From Fibrobacterota bacterium (GTDB taxonomy: Bacteria > Fibrobacterota > Chitinivibrionia > Chitinivibrionales > Chitinispirillaceae): a DNA stretch of 64,000 nt. This document shows, in pieces, positions 1 through 10,520 of the stretch. Location: contig JAEWVR010000011.1 of the NCBI GenBank assembly GCA_023459055.1, forward strand, positions 62,001-126,000. The letters are read 5' to 3'. Within the stretch, counting starts at the first letter, position 1; the number at the start of each line of letters is the position of its first letter. The notes under the pieces are model-generated. The model was not told the origin of the DNA. It saw only the letters and a list, made by a program, of their open reading frames with translations, and did no database searches. A program made the position numbers and the translations under genes.

Positions 1-149
1 TTATTTCCCCTGATCTGCATAACACCGGTTTGCCACTCTTTTTTGGAAGCGGCATCAGAAGGTATTGCAGTAAGCAGAATCACAATACACCATAGTATTA
101 AATGCGATAATGTTGCAAACCTATTTGCTATATTTAAAAATGAAGTCAA
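1..149 (-). CDS. Start of a probable exported outer-membrane (Omp85/TamA-like) protein, cut by the window edge
   Basis: Only about 49 codons are visible; the frame is open to position 1. From a TTG codon at 149 it reads a short basic segment, a hydrophobic stretch (LILWCIVILLTAIPSDAAS) typical of a signal peptide, and then WQTGVMQIRGN. The last part resembles the first strand of a POTRA domain, where 'I.I.GN' is common. It overlaps the 3' end of tamB by 29 bases and is co-directional. In many diderms tamB lies next to tamA or another Omp85 gene, which supports the guess. The start codon and family are both uncertain; the signal peptide is the firmest part. Confidence 0.4.
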   Translation of the reverse strand, partial: MTSFLNIANRFATLSHLILWCIVILLTAIPSDAASKKEWQTGVMQIRGN

Positions 150-3100
150 TTCCGGAATCACCCTTATTTTCTGTTTCACCACGTAGATAAAAATATTTAG
201 TCAGACTGTAAAAAGCTGATATTTTTCTTCTGCTCAAGTTTGCAATCGCAGTTTCATAAGTAACCATCAGTTTTGGTGAGATTCGTTTAACAACGGTCAG
301 TGTCGGACTTTTATTTCTTGACATATCGAACAAATCGCCATCAAGATCTATTCTGTCAATATCAAGAAGCTGTTCAAGTTTTCGTGAACCAAAACCGAAA
401 ACAGCCTGACTTGCAAATGTAATAACACGTTGTTTCAGATCACTGCCAATTGATGACAGCTTTTCTCCGAATGTAAGAATACTGATAATGTCCGCTTCTG
501 TCAACGTTTGAGAAGAAGAAGAGAGTTTAAACTTGATTTTATCAAGTGTTCCTGTGATTCGTAGTTTGACCGTATCCATAATCAGTACAGAGTCTTCTCC
601 TAAAAATGTCACATCTGTCGACGCATTAAGATCCACTTCCGGATTTAAAACGACCGCATCATAATTTGACAAATGCCCATTTGAAATTGCGAACTGTTTT
701 CCAAGGTAGGACACATACCCGTTGTCAACACTCAGATCACCAACAAAAGATGGATGAGCCGCAGACCCGGTTACTGAAAGTGCCCCTTTGAATTCAAGGT
801 ATCCAAGATTTATATCAATCAACGGATTTTCAAGAAGATTAACCTTTATGTTCAGCTTAATTTTTTGTAATAATGGATTATCCTCTAAAGTGACTGGTTC
901 TGTGAAATTGAATTGATCAATGATATCATTAATCTTGATATCCCTGAAAAATCTGGTTGTTCCTACATCGGCATTTCCGGAAAATAAAAAATCACTTTTT
1001 CTCTTTGAAAAAGAAAAACCAAGATTACGAATGTTTGTCGATGCAATGTCAGGAAGATCTGCATTTAAATTCCTTACTTGCCCGGTTAATGCCACATCTT
1101 TAAGACTATCAGGGCACCACACAATAAAACCAATACTTTCAAGCGATCCTCTACCCCAGCTTCCCTTACATTGTACGACTTTGATTGTATCATCTTTTAA
1201 CACAAAGTCACCATTTAACGGACCGATGTGCGGTTCAACACCATCGATAGCAAATACGGCATTACTGACTGATACTCTCCCATTGATAACCGGTATACCG
1301 CTTACAAGTCCAAGCACACCATTTGCATTCAGCAGCCCACTACGAATCAATTCATTTCCTGTAAAAACATTCAATTCTGGTAATGCAACATTAATGAGAC
1401 TGCATTTCAGTTTCACTCCGTAATCATCAATACCATATGTTAAACTGTCAAAAGGGATAACGCCATCTACCGTCAATCGTCCGCCATTGAACAGGGAAGC
1501 ACTGCCTGTAATAATATGAACAGTATCCCTGCTAAACAATCCGGTAAATGCAGTGCTATCTGATTTTATGAGATCATACACCACCTTCCCTGAATTTACT
1601 GTAAAGGATATATCAGGTTTAAGTAATTGTCCTTGTATCTTTGTATCAATATTAACATTATGAGATTGTAGTTTTAATTCATTGTTGTAAAGTGATGCAC
1701 CGGTAGCTGCAGCAATTCCCTTTATGTTCCATCCCTGCCCGTTTGCCCCGATTTCACATGATACAAGCCCTTTTCCCATATATTTCCAGTCAGTTCTGAA
1801 AGTGCGTGAAAGATACTCAAGATCAAGCCTGCTGCTTTGAACATACACTTTACATTTACGGTCTGCGGATGGATCAAGTTTCCACCCACGACCAGTGGAT
1901 ACAGGAATATTTCCCTTGCAATATAAAACTGACATACTATCAAGTTTAAACTCTGCAGAATCTATTTTGAATAATGAATCAGCAAGCACAAACTTTGTTT
2001 TAATGGAATTCATCCGGATATCTCTATAGGATGGCTTTCTGATTACAGCGGAAAGTGTGCAAAGAGGATTTTTAACTGAACCGCTCACCGATGTTTTAAC
2101 TGATAGCAATCCGTTGACCAGACCAGTTTTTTCTACCCATGGATTAAGCACTTCTACATTAAAGTCATTAGTGTGTACCTTAATATCTATGGTATCTTTT
2201 GCATATAAACCTTTTAGTGTAACAAGACCCGCTCTTGACACGATATTATCTTTAACCAGATCAGCAGAAGCAGAAAGATCAAAACCGATATTGCCATTTC
2301 TATCTATAATACCGCCAAACACAGCTGTACCATCAAGTACTATTTGTGATTTTTGGTTCTTAATTCTTAATTTATCAGCATCAACACGATTCATACTGTC
2401 AATAACAATTTTACCATCGACTGAATCTGCAATTTTATGTTTATAAAAAAGGTCAATCCCTTTTACCATCATATTAATATGTGGTTTTGTAAATTCACCT
2501 TTTATAGTCGCGTCGACAGATGCTTTTCCTTTTAAATCCGGAATTTTAAAAAATGACGCGATAGAGTCGAGGTTTATGTTTGCAGAGCATAACATATCAT
2601 TAAGATTGTTTTTCTTTCCGATCTGTACATTTGCATTTATCGTGTCAATAGTATTTCCACGCCATTTCAGGCCGCTGCTGTTGATTTTTGCATTGAATAC
2701 CGGAGCGTTCACCTTCCCCGAAACTTCACTCTCAATATGTAATCGTCCCAGAACTCGTTCCTTAACAAAGTAACTGAAAAGCGGATGAACATCGTTAAGT
2801 TTACTTTTAATGTTACCGGTGATACCACCTTTGAGATCAAAAGCACCATCCCCGTTGATTTCATTTGCTCCCCATACCCCATACATGCTCCAGGCATCAT
2901 TCCTTATTGCAGCAGCAAATTGTAAAGTATCCTGAAGATCTCCCTGATAAGCAGCAACATCAAGACGGATATTATCAGGAATATCACGATACCCTTTACC
3001 ATTAAGATACAAATTAAGCCTTGCACTATCGCCGGGAACATTTTCCAGCTGACGCACATACTTTACAAATGATGCAGTTTTCAACTTATCGACTTTTGCA

Positions 3101-4191
3101 TTAATTGTATATTTGTCAATAATAGGATGAAATGAATTCAGGTGAATAATTCTTACATCACCATCAAGCTTAATTTTGCCATATGGCGAATTCCCCTTAA
3201 AATCATAGTGGATATCCTCACTATCATCAGTCCAGCCTTTGAAGGAGAATGTGTCAAGCATAACACCACTATAACTGACACCGTTACCTTTAAGATCAAC
3301 AAAATAGAGAGGTTTTTTAAAAGAACCCTTGAAATATGCTGTTGCCTGTGCATACCCGACAGTATCAAAGGCAGGAGCGTATGTTTCCAGTGCGTAAATG
3401 GGACGGGTTTTACTTGATGCTACAGCGTGAAGATCCCATGGATCATCATAATTAAACGGAATCCATCCATACCCTTTGGCAGTAGATCCACTCCCCTGCG
3501 CATAGCAATGAATAACATTCATTCCCCGGGGTGTAATAACCACGTCAGTTTGTAATGTGTCAACATTTCCATTCCACCATTTACTGTAAAAAAAACCATC
3601 AGGTACATCGACGGAAATCATAACAGAATCAAGTTTAGGAAATCTGACAACACATGATGTCCTGTTTGCCGCGCTGTAATAGTTTCTGAGGCTATCATGA
3701 AACGAGGCATTCATCTCCATTACTCTTACAGGGCCTGGTTCAACTTCCCATCCTGTAAATATCGAGTTTTTTTCAGGCTTTATACCATTATTCAGAAGAA
3801 AGGGAATCTCTATTTTTCCGTTTTTCCTGATACGTAAATGAACATTTAATTGTTCAATATTCGTATGTGTAATTCTTATTTTCTTTTTCAGCAGTGATGG
3901 CAGATAGTACCGCAGCTTTATTTCGGATGCGGAGACATATACATTTGGATTAACCCGATCACGGATTGAAAAATCCTTAAGAATAATGTAGGTTAAAAGA
4001 TTCGAGCGAACCTTCGCGATTTTGATATCACCAGTAATTATTCTGCTGAGCTGATTCCCGACAAGATTAACTGCTTTTGTCTGAACTGGAGGGAGCAGCA
4101 AAACCCCATATGCTACCATTCCAAAGAAAAAGAATGACAATATACAAAAAATTGCTACATAAAAAACTATTTGAAAACGCCGTTTCTCCAT
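121..4191 (-). CDS. tamB: TamB-like translocation and assembly module protein (DUF490)
   Basis: A 1356-residue protein with one N-terminal membrane segment (about residues 9-31), followed by a very long region rich in short beta strands. It ends in a conserved C-terminal DUF490/TamB domain (roughly the last 350 residues, including ADIISILTFGEKL and LDIDRIDL). TamB-family proteins are anchored in the inner membrane and span the periplasm as a beta-groove. They help insert outer-membrane proteins or carry phospholipids to the outer membrane. The length fits the family. The gene follows an Hsp70-like gene on the same strand with a 30-base gap and precedes a probable Omp85 gene, the usual partner. 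The family call is secure; the exact cargo is unknown. Confidence 0.9.
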   Translation of the reverse strand: MEKRRFQIVFYVAIFCILSFFFFGMVAYGVLLLPPVQTKAVNLVGNQLSRIITGDIKIAKVRSNLLTYIILKDFSIRDRVNPNVYVSASEIKLRYYLPSLLKKKIRITHTNIEQLNVHLRIRKNGKIEIPFLLNNGIKPEKNSIFTGWEVEPGPVRVMEMNASFHDSLRNYYSAANRTSCVVRFPKLDSVMISVDVPDGFFYSKWWNGNVDTLQTDVVITPRGMNVIHCYAQGSGSTAKGYGWIPFNYDDPWDLHAVASSKTRPIYALETYAPAFDTVGYAQATAYFKGSFKKPLYFVDLKGNGVSYSGVMLDTFSFKGWTDDSEDIHYDFKGNSPYGKIKLDGDVRIIHLNSFHPIIDKYTINAKVDKLKTASFVKYVRQLENVPGDSARLNLYLNGKGYRDIPDNIRLDVAAYQGDLQDTLQFAAAIRNDAWSMYGVWGANEINGDGAFDLKGGITGNIKSKLNDVHPLFSYFVKERVLGRLHIESEVSGKVNAPVFNAKINSSGLKWRGNTIDTINANVQIGKKNNLNDMLCSANINLDSIASFFKIPDLKGKASVDATIKGEFTKPHINMMVKGIDLFYKHKIADSVDGKIVIDSMNRVDADKLRIKNQKSQIVLDGTAVFGGIIDRNGNIGFDLSASADLVKDNIVSRAGLVTLKGLYAKDTIDIKVHTNDFNVEVLNPWVEKTGLVNGLLSVKTSVSGSVKNPLCTLSAVIRKPSYRDIRMNSIKTKFVLADSLFKIDSAEFKLDSMSVLYCKGNIPVSTGRGWKLDPSADRKCKVYVQSSRLDLEYLSRTFRTDWKYMGKGLVSCEIGANGQGWNIKGIAAATGASLYNNELKLQSHNVNIDTKIQGQLLKPDISFTVNSGKVVYDLIKSDSTAFTGLFSRDTVHIITGSASLFNGGRLTVDGVIPFDSLTYGIDDYGVKLKCSLINVALPELNVFTGNELIRSGLLNANGVLGLVSGIPVINGRVSVSNAVFAIDGVEPHIGPLNGDFVLKDDTIKVVQCKGSWGRGSLESIGFIVWCPDSLKDVALTGQVRNLNADLPDIASTNIRNLGFSFSKRKSDFLFSGNADVGTTRFFRDIKINDIIDQFNFTEPVTLEDNPLLQKIKLNIKVNLLENPLIDINLGYLEFKGALSVTGSAAHPSFVGDLSVDNGYVSYLGKQFAISNGHLSNYDAVVLNPEVDLNASTDVTFLGEDSVLIMDTVKLRITGTLDKIKFKLSSSSQTLTEADIISILTFGEKLSSIGSDLKQRVITFASQAVFGFGSRKLEQLLDIDRIDLDGDLFDMSRNKSPTLTVVKRISPKLMVTYETAIANLSRRKISAFYSLTKYFYLRGETENKGDSGIDFIFKYSK

Positions 4192-4221
4192 ATTCGTTAC
4201 CGGATCAGGTTCCCATCCACT

Positions 4222-7032
4222 TTATAGTAAACGTAATCCTTTTGGAAGTGAATCACCGAACACAGCATTCTGCTCTTTTGCATCAAGATCGCCACCTTTT
4301 TCTACAAGTGCAACAAGATGCTCGGGAGCTTTGTTTGTTTTCATAAAATCAACAATGGCATCAAGTATAGGCTGATCAATATCCCTGTACCGATCTCTTG
4401 TCTGCCTGCATAATTGCATAAGCGCAAGAAATAGCGTTGCATTTGGTTTTTCAACAGTTGTAAGCACCTTTGCCCATTCTGCAGCTTCCTGCGAATCAAC
4501 TACTTCATTTAGGGGTCCATATACCGGAACCCGCGCACCAAATCGTCCTATAGCCCAAACAGCTGCCTCTGCAAGAGGATCCTTCCTGTTCACCAATCGT
4601 AACGCTATAGTACCAAGTTCCACTTTAACATCAGATGGCAGATACTCAAGAGAACCGAGCAATCGCCATATCTCTACGAGTTCATGAACCCCAAGTTTGA
4701 CATCAACTTTTGCCTTTACTTTTCTTTTTGTGTCAATTTCTTTAAAAACATTTTTTACAATAGCAATCAGCGGTTGCGCCAAAGCTTTTTGCTGTCCTGA
4801 TGCCAGTCCACCGGCAATACGCCGCCATAAAATCCACCACTCGGCACAACAAGCCTGATTTTTATTGTGAACAACACCTTTCTGAAACAATAACCATGTC
4901 TGCTTCACTCTCCAATCATCAACTGCATATCCATACCCCGGACGAAGAGCGAAACCAAGCAGATTAAGCCATCGTGCTTCGTAAAGAGGATCACGACCGC
5001 GTACACTGCTGACGTTAAATATCTCTTCCCAGAATATTCTAAGCAATGATGGCGGCCATTCTGAACGTTCCATTGAACTTGCTTTTTCAAGATGCCTGAT
5101 TAGTTCCGATGGTTGAATTGACGCATTTGGTGAAAATGTATTTGCGATCAGTCTTTTACATGACTCAATTGTCTCATTGTCAACAAATCCCTCTTTTTCA
5201 GCTAGTGCAGAATGTGCTGCAATTTCTGTACGCGTCGCCGAACGAACATCAAATTGCAATTTCCAGCTTCTGTTTCCACCTATTTCAGAACACCATAAAT
5301 CAAGGGTTCCGATTTCTGTGAGCCTCACATTCAAAAGTACCTTTACATTGTCAGCTTCAAGATTTTTTCCTGAACGTAAAACAGTGCAAATCGGTGGCAG
5401 TGAATTCATTTCAAGAGGATCAATATCGATAAGTTGTCCCGGTGTATCGGTTGTACGCCTGCTTGAGACAAACAGCGGAAATTCAACGGGTTGACGAATC
5501 AGCAAGCTGAAAGTCATAGTATCAAGTACGATACTTTGTCCCTCCTGTAAACCGGCAGGAGCGAGACACAAAGCTCTGCTTCCATTATCTGTTTCAACAC
5601 CGATATAATACGACCGGGCCAATCCACCCCCGATTCGTACACCAACACCTCTGCGAACAAGCCCAAAATATGCGGCACCCCGTGCCACAGCTCTTTCAGG
5701 AAAATCATTCTCAAACAGTACCGGTTTCCACTGATTTGTATTATCTGCAAACCATTGGCATAACACATCAATGATTCGCTTCCGGATAGCAGATGAAGCA
5801 AAAACGCCTCCATTAAACAATACAATATCAGGCCGAGCTGCATTATTATCCTGTTCAGAACCTTTACTATGTGACATAAGAAATGATGCTAGGTATTTGG
5901 TAATGGCATGATCCGGCGCATAGGGAAGTCCAAATTCCTGAAATCCGGATTGACGTGCCTGAGGTTTATCTGTCAATGCGACAAACGGCAGGTACCCTTC
6001 GACAAGGACATTTTCCACCTCTTCTTTAGTCAGTTCTACCTGAATTGCCCCTCCGATCAGTGATGTACCTGATCCTTGTATCGAAAGTGTCAATTTCGAT
6101 GGTGCATTCTCACCAAGTAATGTTTCTTTTGCTTTTTGACAAATTCGGACAAGAGCACCAAACTGACGTGGAGATATTTTTTTTCCATCAATTTTTTTCT
6201 GTTCAACATAATACGCAAGAGCAAGATCAAGATTATCTCCGCCAAGAATCAGGTGATCTCCAACTGCAATACGATGAAATTCAACAATACCTTTATCTGA
6301 CGCCTTGGCCTGTATTAATGTGAAATCGGTAGTCCCACCACCAATATCACAAATAAGAATTTTCTGGCCGGCACTTACAAACGATTGCCAATCTGATGCA
6401 TGGTATTGAATCCAGGCATAAAAAGCAGCCTGAGGTTCCTCAAGCAGAACAATTTTTTTTAACCCGGCATTCGCAGCTGCCTCAACAGTCAACTCACGTG
6501 CAATCTCGTCAAACGACGCAGGTACCGTAATGATTACATCCTGATCTTCCATACAGAAATCCGGATGGTCATAATTCCATGCATTTTTCATATGCAGAAG
6601 ATATCGGGTTGTCGCTTCGAGCGGTGAAATTTTTTCTACATCGCTCAGGGCATGCCACGGCAACAGTGGTGCTGTTCTGTCAACACCTGCATGACTAAGC
6701 CATGATTTAGCAGAAACGACAAGACGTCCCGGAATCTGGGCACCGTGATCACGGGCGAATGTACCAGTAACAACCTTTTTATCAACTCCTTTTTCCCATG
6801 GAAGTGTCAATGCACCGGTTGTAAATTCACCGACGGCCGCTTCATAATGAAATGATGGAAAAAGATTCAGCGATGATGATTCATTTGCTGCACTTATCTG
6901 AAGTATCCGGAAATCCTCAACATGAAGCGGCTTTACATTGGTATCAACAAATGCAACTGCAGAATTTGTTGTTCCGAGATCGATACCTATAATGTACCTG
7001 GCAGGTACGCTTTTTTCATTATTTGTATTCAT
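4222..7032 (-). CDS. Long Hsp70-family protein with C-terminal extension (DUF3731 type)
   Basis: A 936-residue protein whose first 450 or so residues form an actin-like ATPase of the Hsp70 family. Visible signatures are IIGIDLGTTNSAVAFVDTN near residue 14, ICDIGGGTTDFTLIQ in the phosphate-2 region, and LFNGGVFASSAIRKRI near the adenosine site. The C-terminal part does not look like a DnaK peptide-binding domain. It is a long helical region (many Trp and Arg residues) matching the DUF3731 type of extension. These proteins are separate from DnaK and their substrates are unknown. The gene follows a second, shorter Hsp70 gene (93-base gap) and a DUF2760 gene, a recurring trio. A chaperone-like or ATP-driven regulatory role is inferred. 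Confidence 0.85.
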   Translation of the reverse strand: MNTNNEKSVPARYIIGIDLGTTNSAVAFVDTNVKPLHVEDFRILQISAANESSSLNLFPSFHYEAAVGEFTTGALTLPWEKGVDKKVVTGTFARDHGAQIPGRLVVSAKSWLSHAGVDRTAPLLPWHALSDVEKISPLEATTRYLLHMKNAWNYDHPDFCMEDQDVIITVPASFDEIARELTVEAAANAGLKKIVLLEEPQAAFYAWIQYHASDWQSFVSAGQKILICDIGGGTTDFTLIQAKASDKGIVEFHRIAVGDHLILGGDNLDLALAYYVEQKKIDGKKISPRQFGALVRICQKAKETLLGENAPSKLTLSIQGSGTSLIGGAIQVELTKEEVENVLVEGYLPFVALTDKPQARQSGFQEFGLPYAPDHAITKYLASFLMSHSKGSEQDNNAARPDIVLFNGGVFASSAIRKRIIDVLCQWFADNTNQWKPVLFENDFPERAVARGAAYFGLVRRGVGVRIGGGLARSYYIGVETDNGSRALCLAPAGLQEGQSIVLDTMTFSLLIRQPVEFPLFVSSRRTTDTPGQLIDIDPLEMNSLPPICTVLRSGKNLEADNVKVLLNVRLTEIGTLDLWCSEIGGNRSWKLQFDVRSATRTEIAAHSALAEKEGFVDNETIESCKRLIANTFSPNASIQPSELIRHLEKASSMERSEWPPSLLRIFWEEIFNVSSVRGRDPLYEARWLNLLGFALRPGYGYAVDDWRVKQTWLLFQKGVVHNKNQACCAEWWILWRRIAGGLASGQQKALAQPLIAIVKNVFKEIDTKRKVKAKVDVKLGVHELVEIWRLLGSLEYLPSDVKVELGTIALRLVNRKDPLAEAAVWAIGRFGARVPVYGPLNEVVDSQEAAEWAKVLTTVEKPNATLFLALMQLCRQTRDRYRDIDQPILDAIVDFMKTNKAPEHLVALVEKGGDLDAKEQNAVFGDSLPKGLRLL

Positions 7033-7125
7033 TAATCACATCACATCTCTTTTTGTAAATTATATCACTACAGCATTGGATCCACCAGATGTACACAATA
7101 ACACTATTGCATGTATATAACCGAT

Positions 7126-8907
7126 TCATTCCCGTACGCTGAATTCAAGCTTCCATGCATCATCAGAAATTGTGGACTTGCACCAGAGTTCAAGCATTCC
7201 CAGTTCTGTTATCCGGGATTCGAATTTTACCGGAACATACCCATCTGTAAACTTGTCATTTGCCGGCAGACTTGTTTCGAGAGAATCAGTCTCCGAAAGC
7301 TCTTCCTCATCCCACCCCTGAAGAATATCACCGGCTTTATCATCTTTACGAACAGAAGAACTGAAGAAACGGAAATTTACTGTATCACCCAGCACAAGCC
7401 CCGTCTCCTCTGATGGTACGTTGATATTTGTCCCCTCTTCCATACCAAACGGAACAACGCACAGAGCATTGAGTGGACGTTCAAATCCCGGCACTGCAAG
7501 ACCGGCAGTTTCTATTCCAACATAGTATGAACGGGCTGTCCCCCCCCTGATCCTGATTCCACTGCCCATTTTTACAGTAGAGTAATATGCAGCACCACGG
7601 GCAACAGAATAATCATAATCTGGTGTTTTGTCAAGCATCTGAACAGTATGACCTGTAAACCACCCCTGGATAACATCAATCAATCGTTGGCGAAATGGTA
7701 ATGCCTTGAAAACACCACCGTTAAAAAGCAGATGTGTCGGCATTACCATCTGCCCAACGGTTCCATGCACTCTTAAAAAATGCGCCAGATGTTTTGTAAT
7801 CGCAGCATCTGATTCATAGGGCAAGCCGATTTCCCTGAAACCGGATATCATTTTACGGACCGGACTTGCATCAGATTGACATTCAGGAAAAAAACCATCA
7901 AGCAGGATCCGCTTGACATCATCCCGTTTTAAGTCGATGGAAATAGTGCCGCCGATGAGCCTTGATCCGCGCCCGAGTATGGTAACCGGAGCAGATTCAA
8001 GAGTATCATCCGATAATAACAATTCCTTTGCTGCCCTGCACGAATGCCAGAGCGCCACAGATTGCCACGCGTCAAGTTTATGTCCTTTCTCAGCAAAGAG
8101 TGTCCCGGCATAATGCGCAAGTGTCAAGTCCATATTATCACCGCCGACAAGAATATGATTTCCAACAGCAATACGGTTCAATACCAGCACACCATTTTCC
8201 TGAGCAACACCAACCAATGTAAAGTCTGTGGTTCCTCCGCCGACATCGCAGACAAGAAGGATGTCCCCTACCTTAAGCTGTTTTCTCCAGTCATCTCCAT
8301 GTTCTGCAAGCCAGGCATATACTGCAGCCTGAGGTTCCTCCAGAAGGATCATTGTATGAGGAAGTCCGGCATTCATTGCAGCTTCAACGGTCAACTCACG
8401 TGCACTTGCATCAAAAGATGCAGGTACGGTAAGCACGACAAGCTGTTCTTCAATAGGATTTTCAGGAAATGATTGTTTCCACGACAAAACAAGTTCCTGA
8501 CAATAACGTGATGATACCTCAACAGGTGATAATTTCCGGATGCCATCAGGAGCATTCCAGGGAAGAATACTACTCCTTCTGTCAACTTTACTATTTGCGA
8601 GCCATGATTTTGCAGCTGAAATAGTCCGTGCAGGAACATCGGCAGCCTGTTTGCGGGCAAGTTCACCAACGCAGTAGTCCCGTCCGGCAGAAACAGCACT
8701 GTTAAAACTACTGTTTTCTATTTCTGCATCAGTAGCAATATAGCAGAAAGAAGCAAGCGAATTCAGGGATTCAGAAGTACCCCTTGATGTAAATTGACTT
8801 ATAGGTAAAAGTTTAATTTTTCTTTCTTCGGTGTTCTGAATATCTGTATATGCAACAACACTGTTTGTTGTTCCAAGATCAATACCAATAGCATATCTGG
8901 GGTTCAT
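7126..8907 (-). CDS. Hsp70-family protein (short paralogue)
   Basis: A 593-residue Hsp70-like ATPase. The three nucleotide-binding signatures are clear: YAIGIDLGTTNSVVAYTD at the N-terminus, LLVCDVGGGTTDFTLVGV, and LLFNGGVFKALPFRQRLI. It is closely related to the 936-residue neighbour through the ATPase domain. It lacks that protein's long C-terminal extension and stops shortly after a beta-rich segment equivalent to the region after the ATPase core. The two genes therefore look like a tandem duplication in which one copy carries the DUF3731 tail. The pair could act as a heteromer; that is inference. The gene lies between DUF2760 upstream and the long paralogue downstream, all on the minus strand. 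Confidence 0.85.
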   Translation of the reverse strand: MNPRYAIGIDLGTTNSVVAYTDIQNTEERKIKLLPISQFTSRGTSESLNSLASFCYIATDAEIENSSFNSAVSAGRDYCVGELARKQAADVPARTISAAKSWLANSKVDRRSSILPWNAPDGIRKLSPVEVSSRYCQELVLSWKQSFPENPIEEQLVVLTVPASFDASARELTVEAAMNAGLPHTMILLEEPQAAVYAWLAEHGDDWRKQLKVGDILLVCDVGGGTTDFTLVGVAQENGVLVLNRIAVGNHILVGGDNMDLTLAHYAGTLFAEKGHKLDAWQSVALWHSCRAAKELLLSDDTLESAPVTILGRGSRLIGGTISIDLKRDDVKRILLDGFFPECQSDASPVRKMISGFREIGLPYESDAAITKHLAHFLRVHGTVGQMVMPTHLLFNGGVFKALPFRQRLIDVIQGWFTGHTVQMLDKTPDYDYSVARGAAYYSTVKMGSGIRIRGGTARSYYVGIETAGLAVPGFERPLNALCVVPFGMEEGTNINVPSEETGLVLGDTVNFRFFSSSVRKDDKAGDILQGWDEEELSETDSLETSLPANDKFTDGYVPVKFESRITELGMLELWCKSTISDDAWKLEFSVRE

Positions 8908-8995
8908 ATATCAACCTTATTTTCCACGCACAGGTGTTAACAGGGAACATTTATATAGCCACAATAAACCACCATATGCGTATGATTAATTTTTA

Positions 8996-9523
8996 TTAGA
9001 GTTCAACTTCTGCCGGAGCAATCACCGGAATTGCTGTTTCATTCCCGTTCCATACCGGCAATTCCACTTTTGTTACTTTCCAGCCGGGGTGCCGTAAAAC
9101 CCCTTTATAGGGGGGATTACCAGTAAGGTTACCTGTAAGATGATATTTTTCGGGACTGTACCCGGGCGGAATTTCTACTGATTCTCCTTCAGATTTACTT
9201 TCCAGAGGCTCAATTGCGAATATTTTTGTAAGTAATGATGAACAATCGCGATGAATATCTCGAACAGCAGCACCGATCTGGGCATCACTATATGATGAGA
9301 TTGATTCTTTAAAGAAATCAACCAATCTACCTTCTCTCTGAAGCAAAGAAAGAAGCTGAACAGCTTCAGAGCGGCCTTTTTTTCCAGATTCTTTTGCAGG
9401 TGGTAATTCAACAACAGCTTGCTCATTCTTTACAGAATCAAAATGTTCATTAACCTTAGCTGCAAATTTTCTATTTAAAAAGATCCAGAAAAATGATCTG
9501 AATGCAAGATCAAGACGATTCAT
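8996..9523 (-). CDS. DUF2760 family protein
   Basis: A 175-residue soluble protein with a basic, helical N-terminus (FRSFFWIFLNRKFAAKV). A middle helical region contains LLSLLQREGRLVDFFKE, and the C-terminal part is beta-rich with Pro-Gly motifs (PPYKGVLRHPGWKV). This pattern matches the DUF2760 family, which has no established biochemical function. Members are repeatedly found directly upstream of Hsp70/DUF3731 genes, as here (gaps of 88 and 93 bases, same strand). A role as partner or co-chaperone of the two Hsp70-like proteins is inferred from that association only. Confidence 0.8.
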   Translation of the reverse strand: MNRLDLAFRSFFWIFLNRKFAAKVNEHFDSVKNEQAVVELPPAKESGKKGRSEAVQLLSLLQREGRLVDFFKESISSYSDAQIGAAVRDIHRDCSSLLTKIFAIEPLESKSEGESVEIPPGYSPEKYHLTGNLTGNPPYKGVLRHPGWKVTKVELPVWNGNETAIPVIAPAEVEL

Positions 9524-9804
9524 GATGTTTATCCTTTCACAATCATTACTTTTTGCCTACTTACTGGTATCAGTAGAAAAACAAATAAGTCTGTAACCGC
9601 CATTAACTGCGGCAAAAAAATGTAATTAATTCAGAAAAATACATGCACTGCCACCAATTTTTCAAGCCTGATGAACAGCGATATGCAAATATATTTCAAC
9701 AGAATCGAATGAATCTTTGATACAACCCGCTTCGAACTCTTTGATTATCTGGCTGATAATTTCCTGAATATCTTACCTTAGGGATTTATTGCAATTCTGC
9801 TAGT

Positions 9805-10518
9805 CTAAGGCTTTGATTTAATTATATTATTTAATGCAGACTTTTCATCATCGTAGAACTTCATATAGGATGCCGCTCCAAGGACTTCAATAGTTTCCCG
9901 TAACCAATCCTCTACACCAAAAGCGCGGCATTCACCCTTCGAATTCCTGATTTTACTTGTTAGAAGCAATAATTGAGTCGCCCCAATCTCATCAATCAGC
10001 TCAAGATTGGAAAAATCAAATATGTATATAGCGATATCAGGTGATGGAATAAATTTTTCACAGAGATCAAATTTTGCTCCATTAATCATTTCACCAGAAA
10101 GGTTAATTCGATAAATGTGGTTTTCGATCTGTGCAACAAAAAGAAATCCGAGTGATTTGATGACATTCTCTTTCCACAAATCATTGCGCGACAGCTCATA
10201 TTCAACATCTGTCGCGTATATGGTGAGCAGTTTACTCAGATTCAATGCAGACAATAGTTCTCTCATTTTTTCGGTGACATTGACAAGGCACAATTTACAA
10301 TCTGTTTCAGTCGCAGCTTTTCGGATCCGTATGATCAACCCTAATCCGGAGCTGAATAAATTACGGGTGTTTGAGAAATCAAGTACCAATGATGATGATT
10401 TTTGTAAATTACCGAGAATTGATTTTTCAATGTCCCGACTATTATACATCGAGATGGCATCCGGCAGTGTAATCCAGATACTTCCCATTTTGTGCTCTAT
10501 TGATAATGCAGGTGTCAT
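9805..10518 (-). CDS. Tandem STAS-domain protein
   Basis: A 237-residue protein made of two STAS-like (anti-sigma-factor antagonist) halves. The first half contains LDFSNTRNLFSSGLGLIIRI, which has the conserved Ser-Ser-Gly loop where SpoIIAA-type proteins are phosphorylated. The second half carries the equivalent strand FDFSNLELIDEIGATQLLLL but without the Ser pair, so only the first half is a likely phospho-switch. STAS proteins bind anti-sigma kinases or act in stressosome-like and chemotaxis-linked switches. It lies two bases downstream of the fapA-type gene on the same strand, so the two are probably co-transcribed. Its partner kinase or phosphatase is not in this window. Confidence 0.8.
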   Translation of the reverse strand: MTPALSIEHKMGSIWITLPDAISMYNSRDIEKSILGNLQKSSSLVLDFSNTRNLFSSGLGLIIRIRKAATETDCKLCLVNVTEKMRELLSALNLSKLLTIYATDVEYELSRNDLWKENVIKSLGFLFVAQIENHIYRINLSGEMINGAKFDLCEKFIPSPDIAIYIFDFSNLELIDEIGATQLLLLTSKIRNSKGECRAFGVEDWLRETIEVLGAASYMKFYDDEKSALNNIIKSKP

Positions 10519-10520
10519 TT

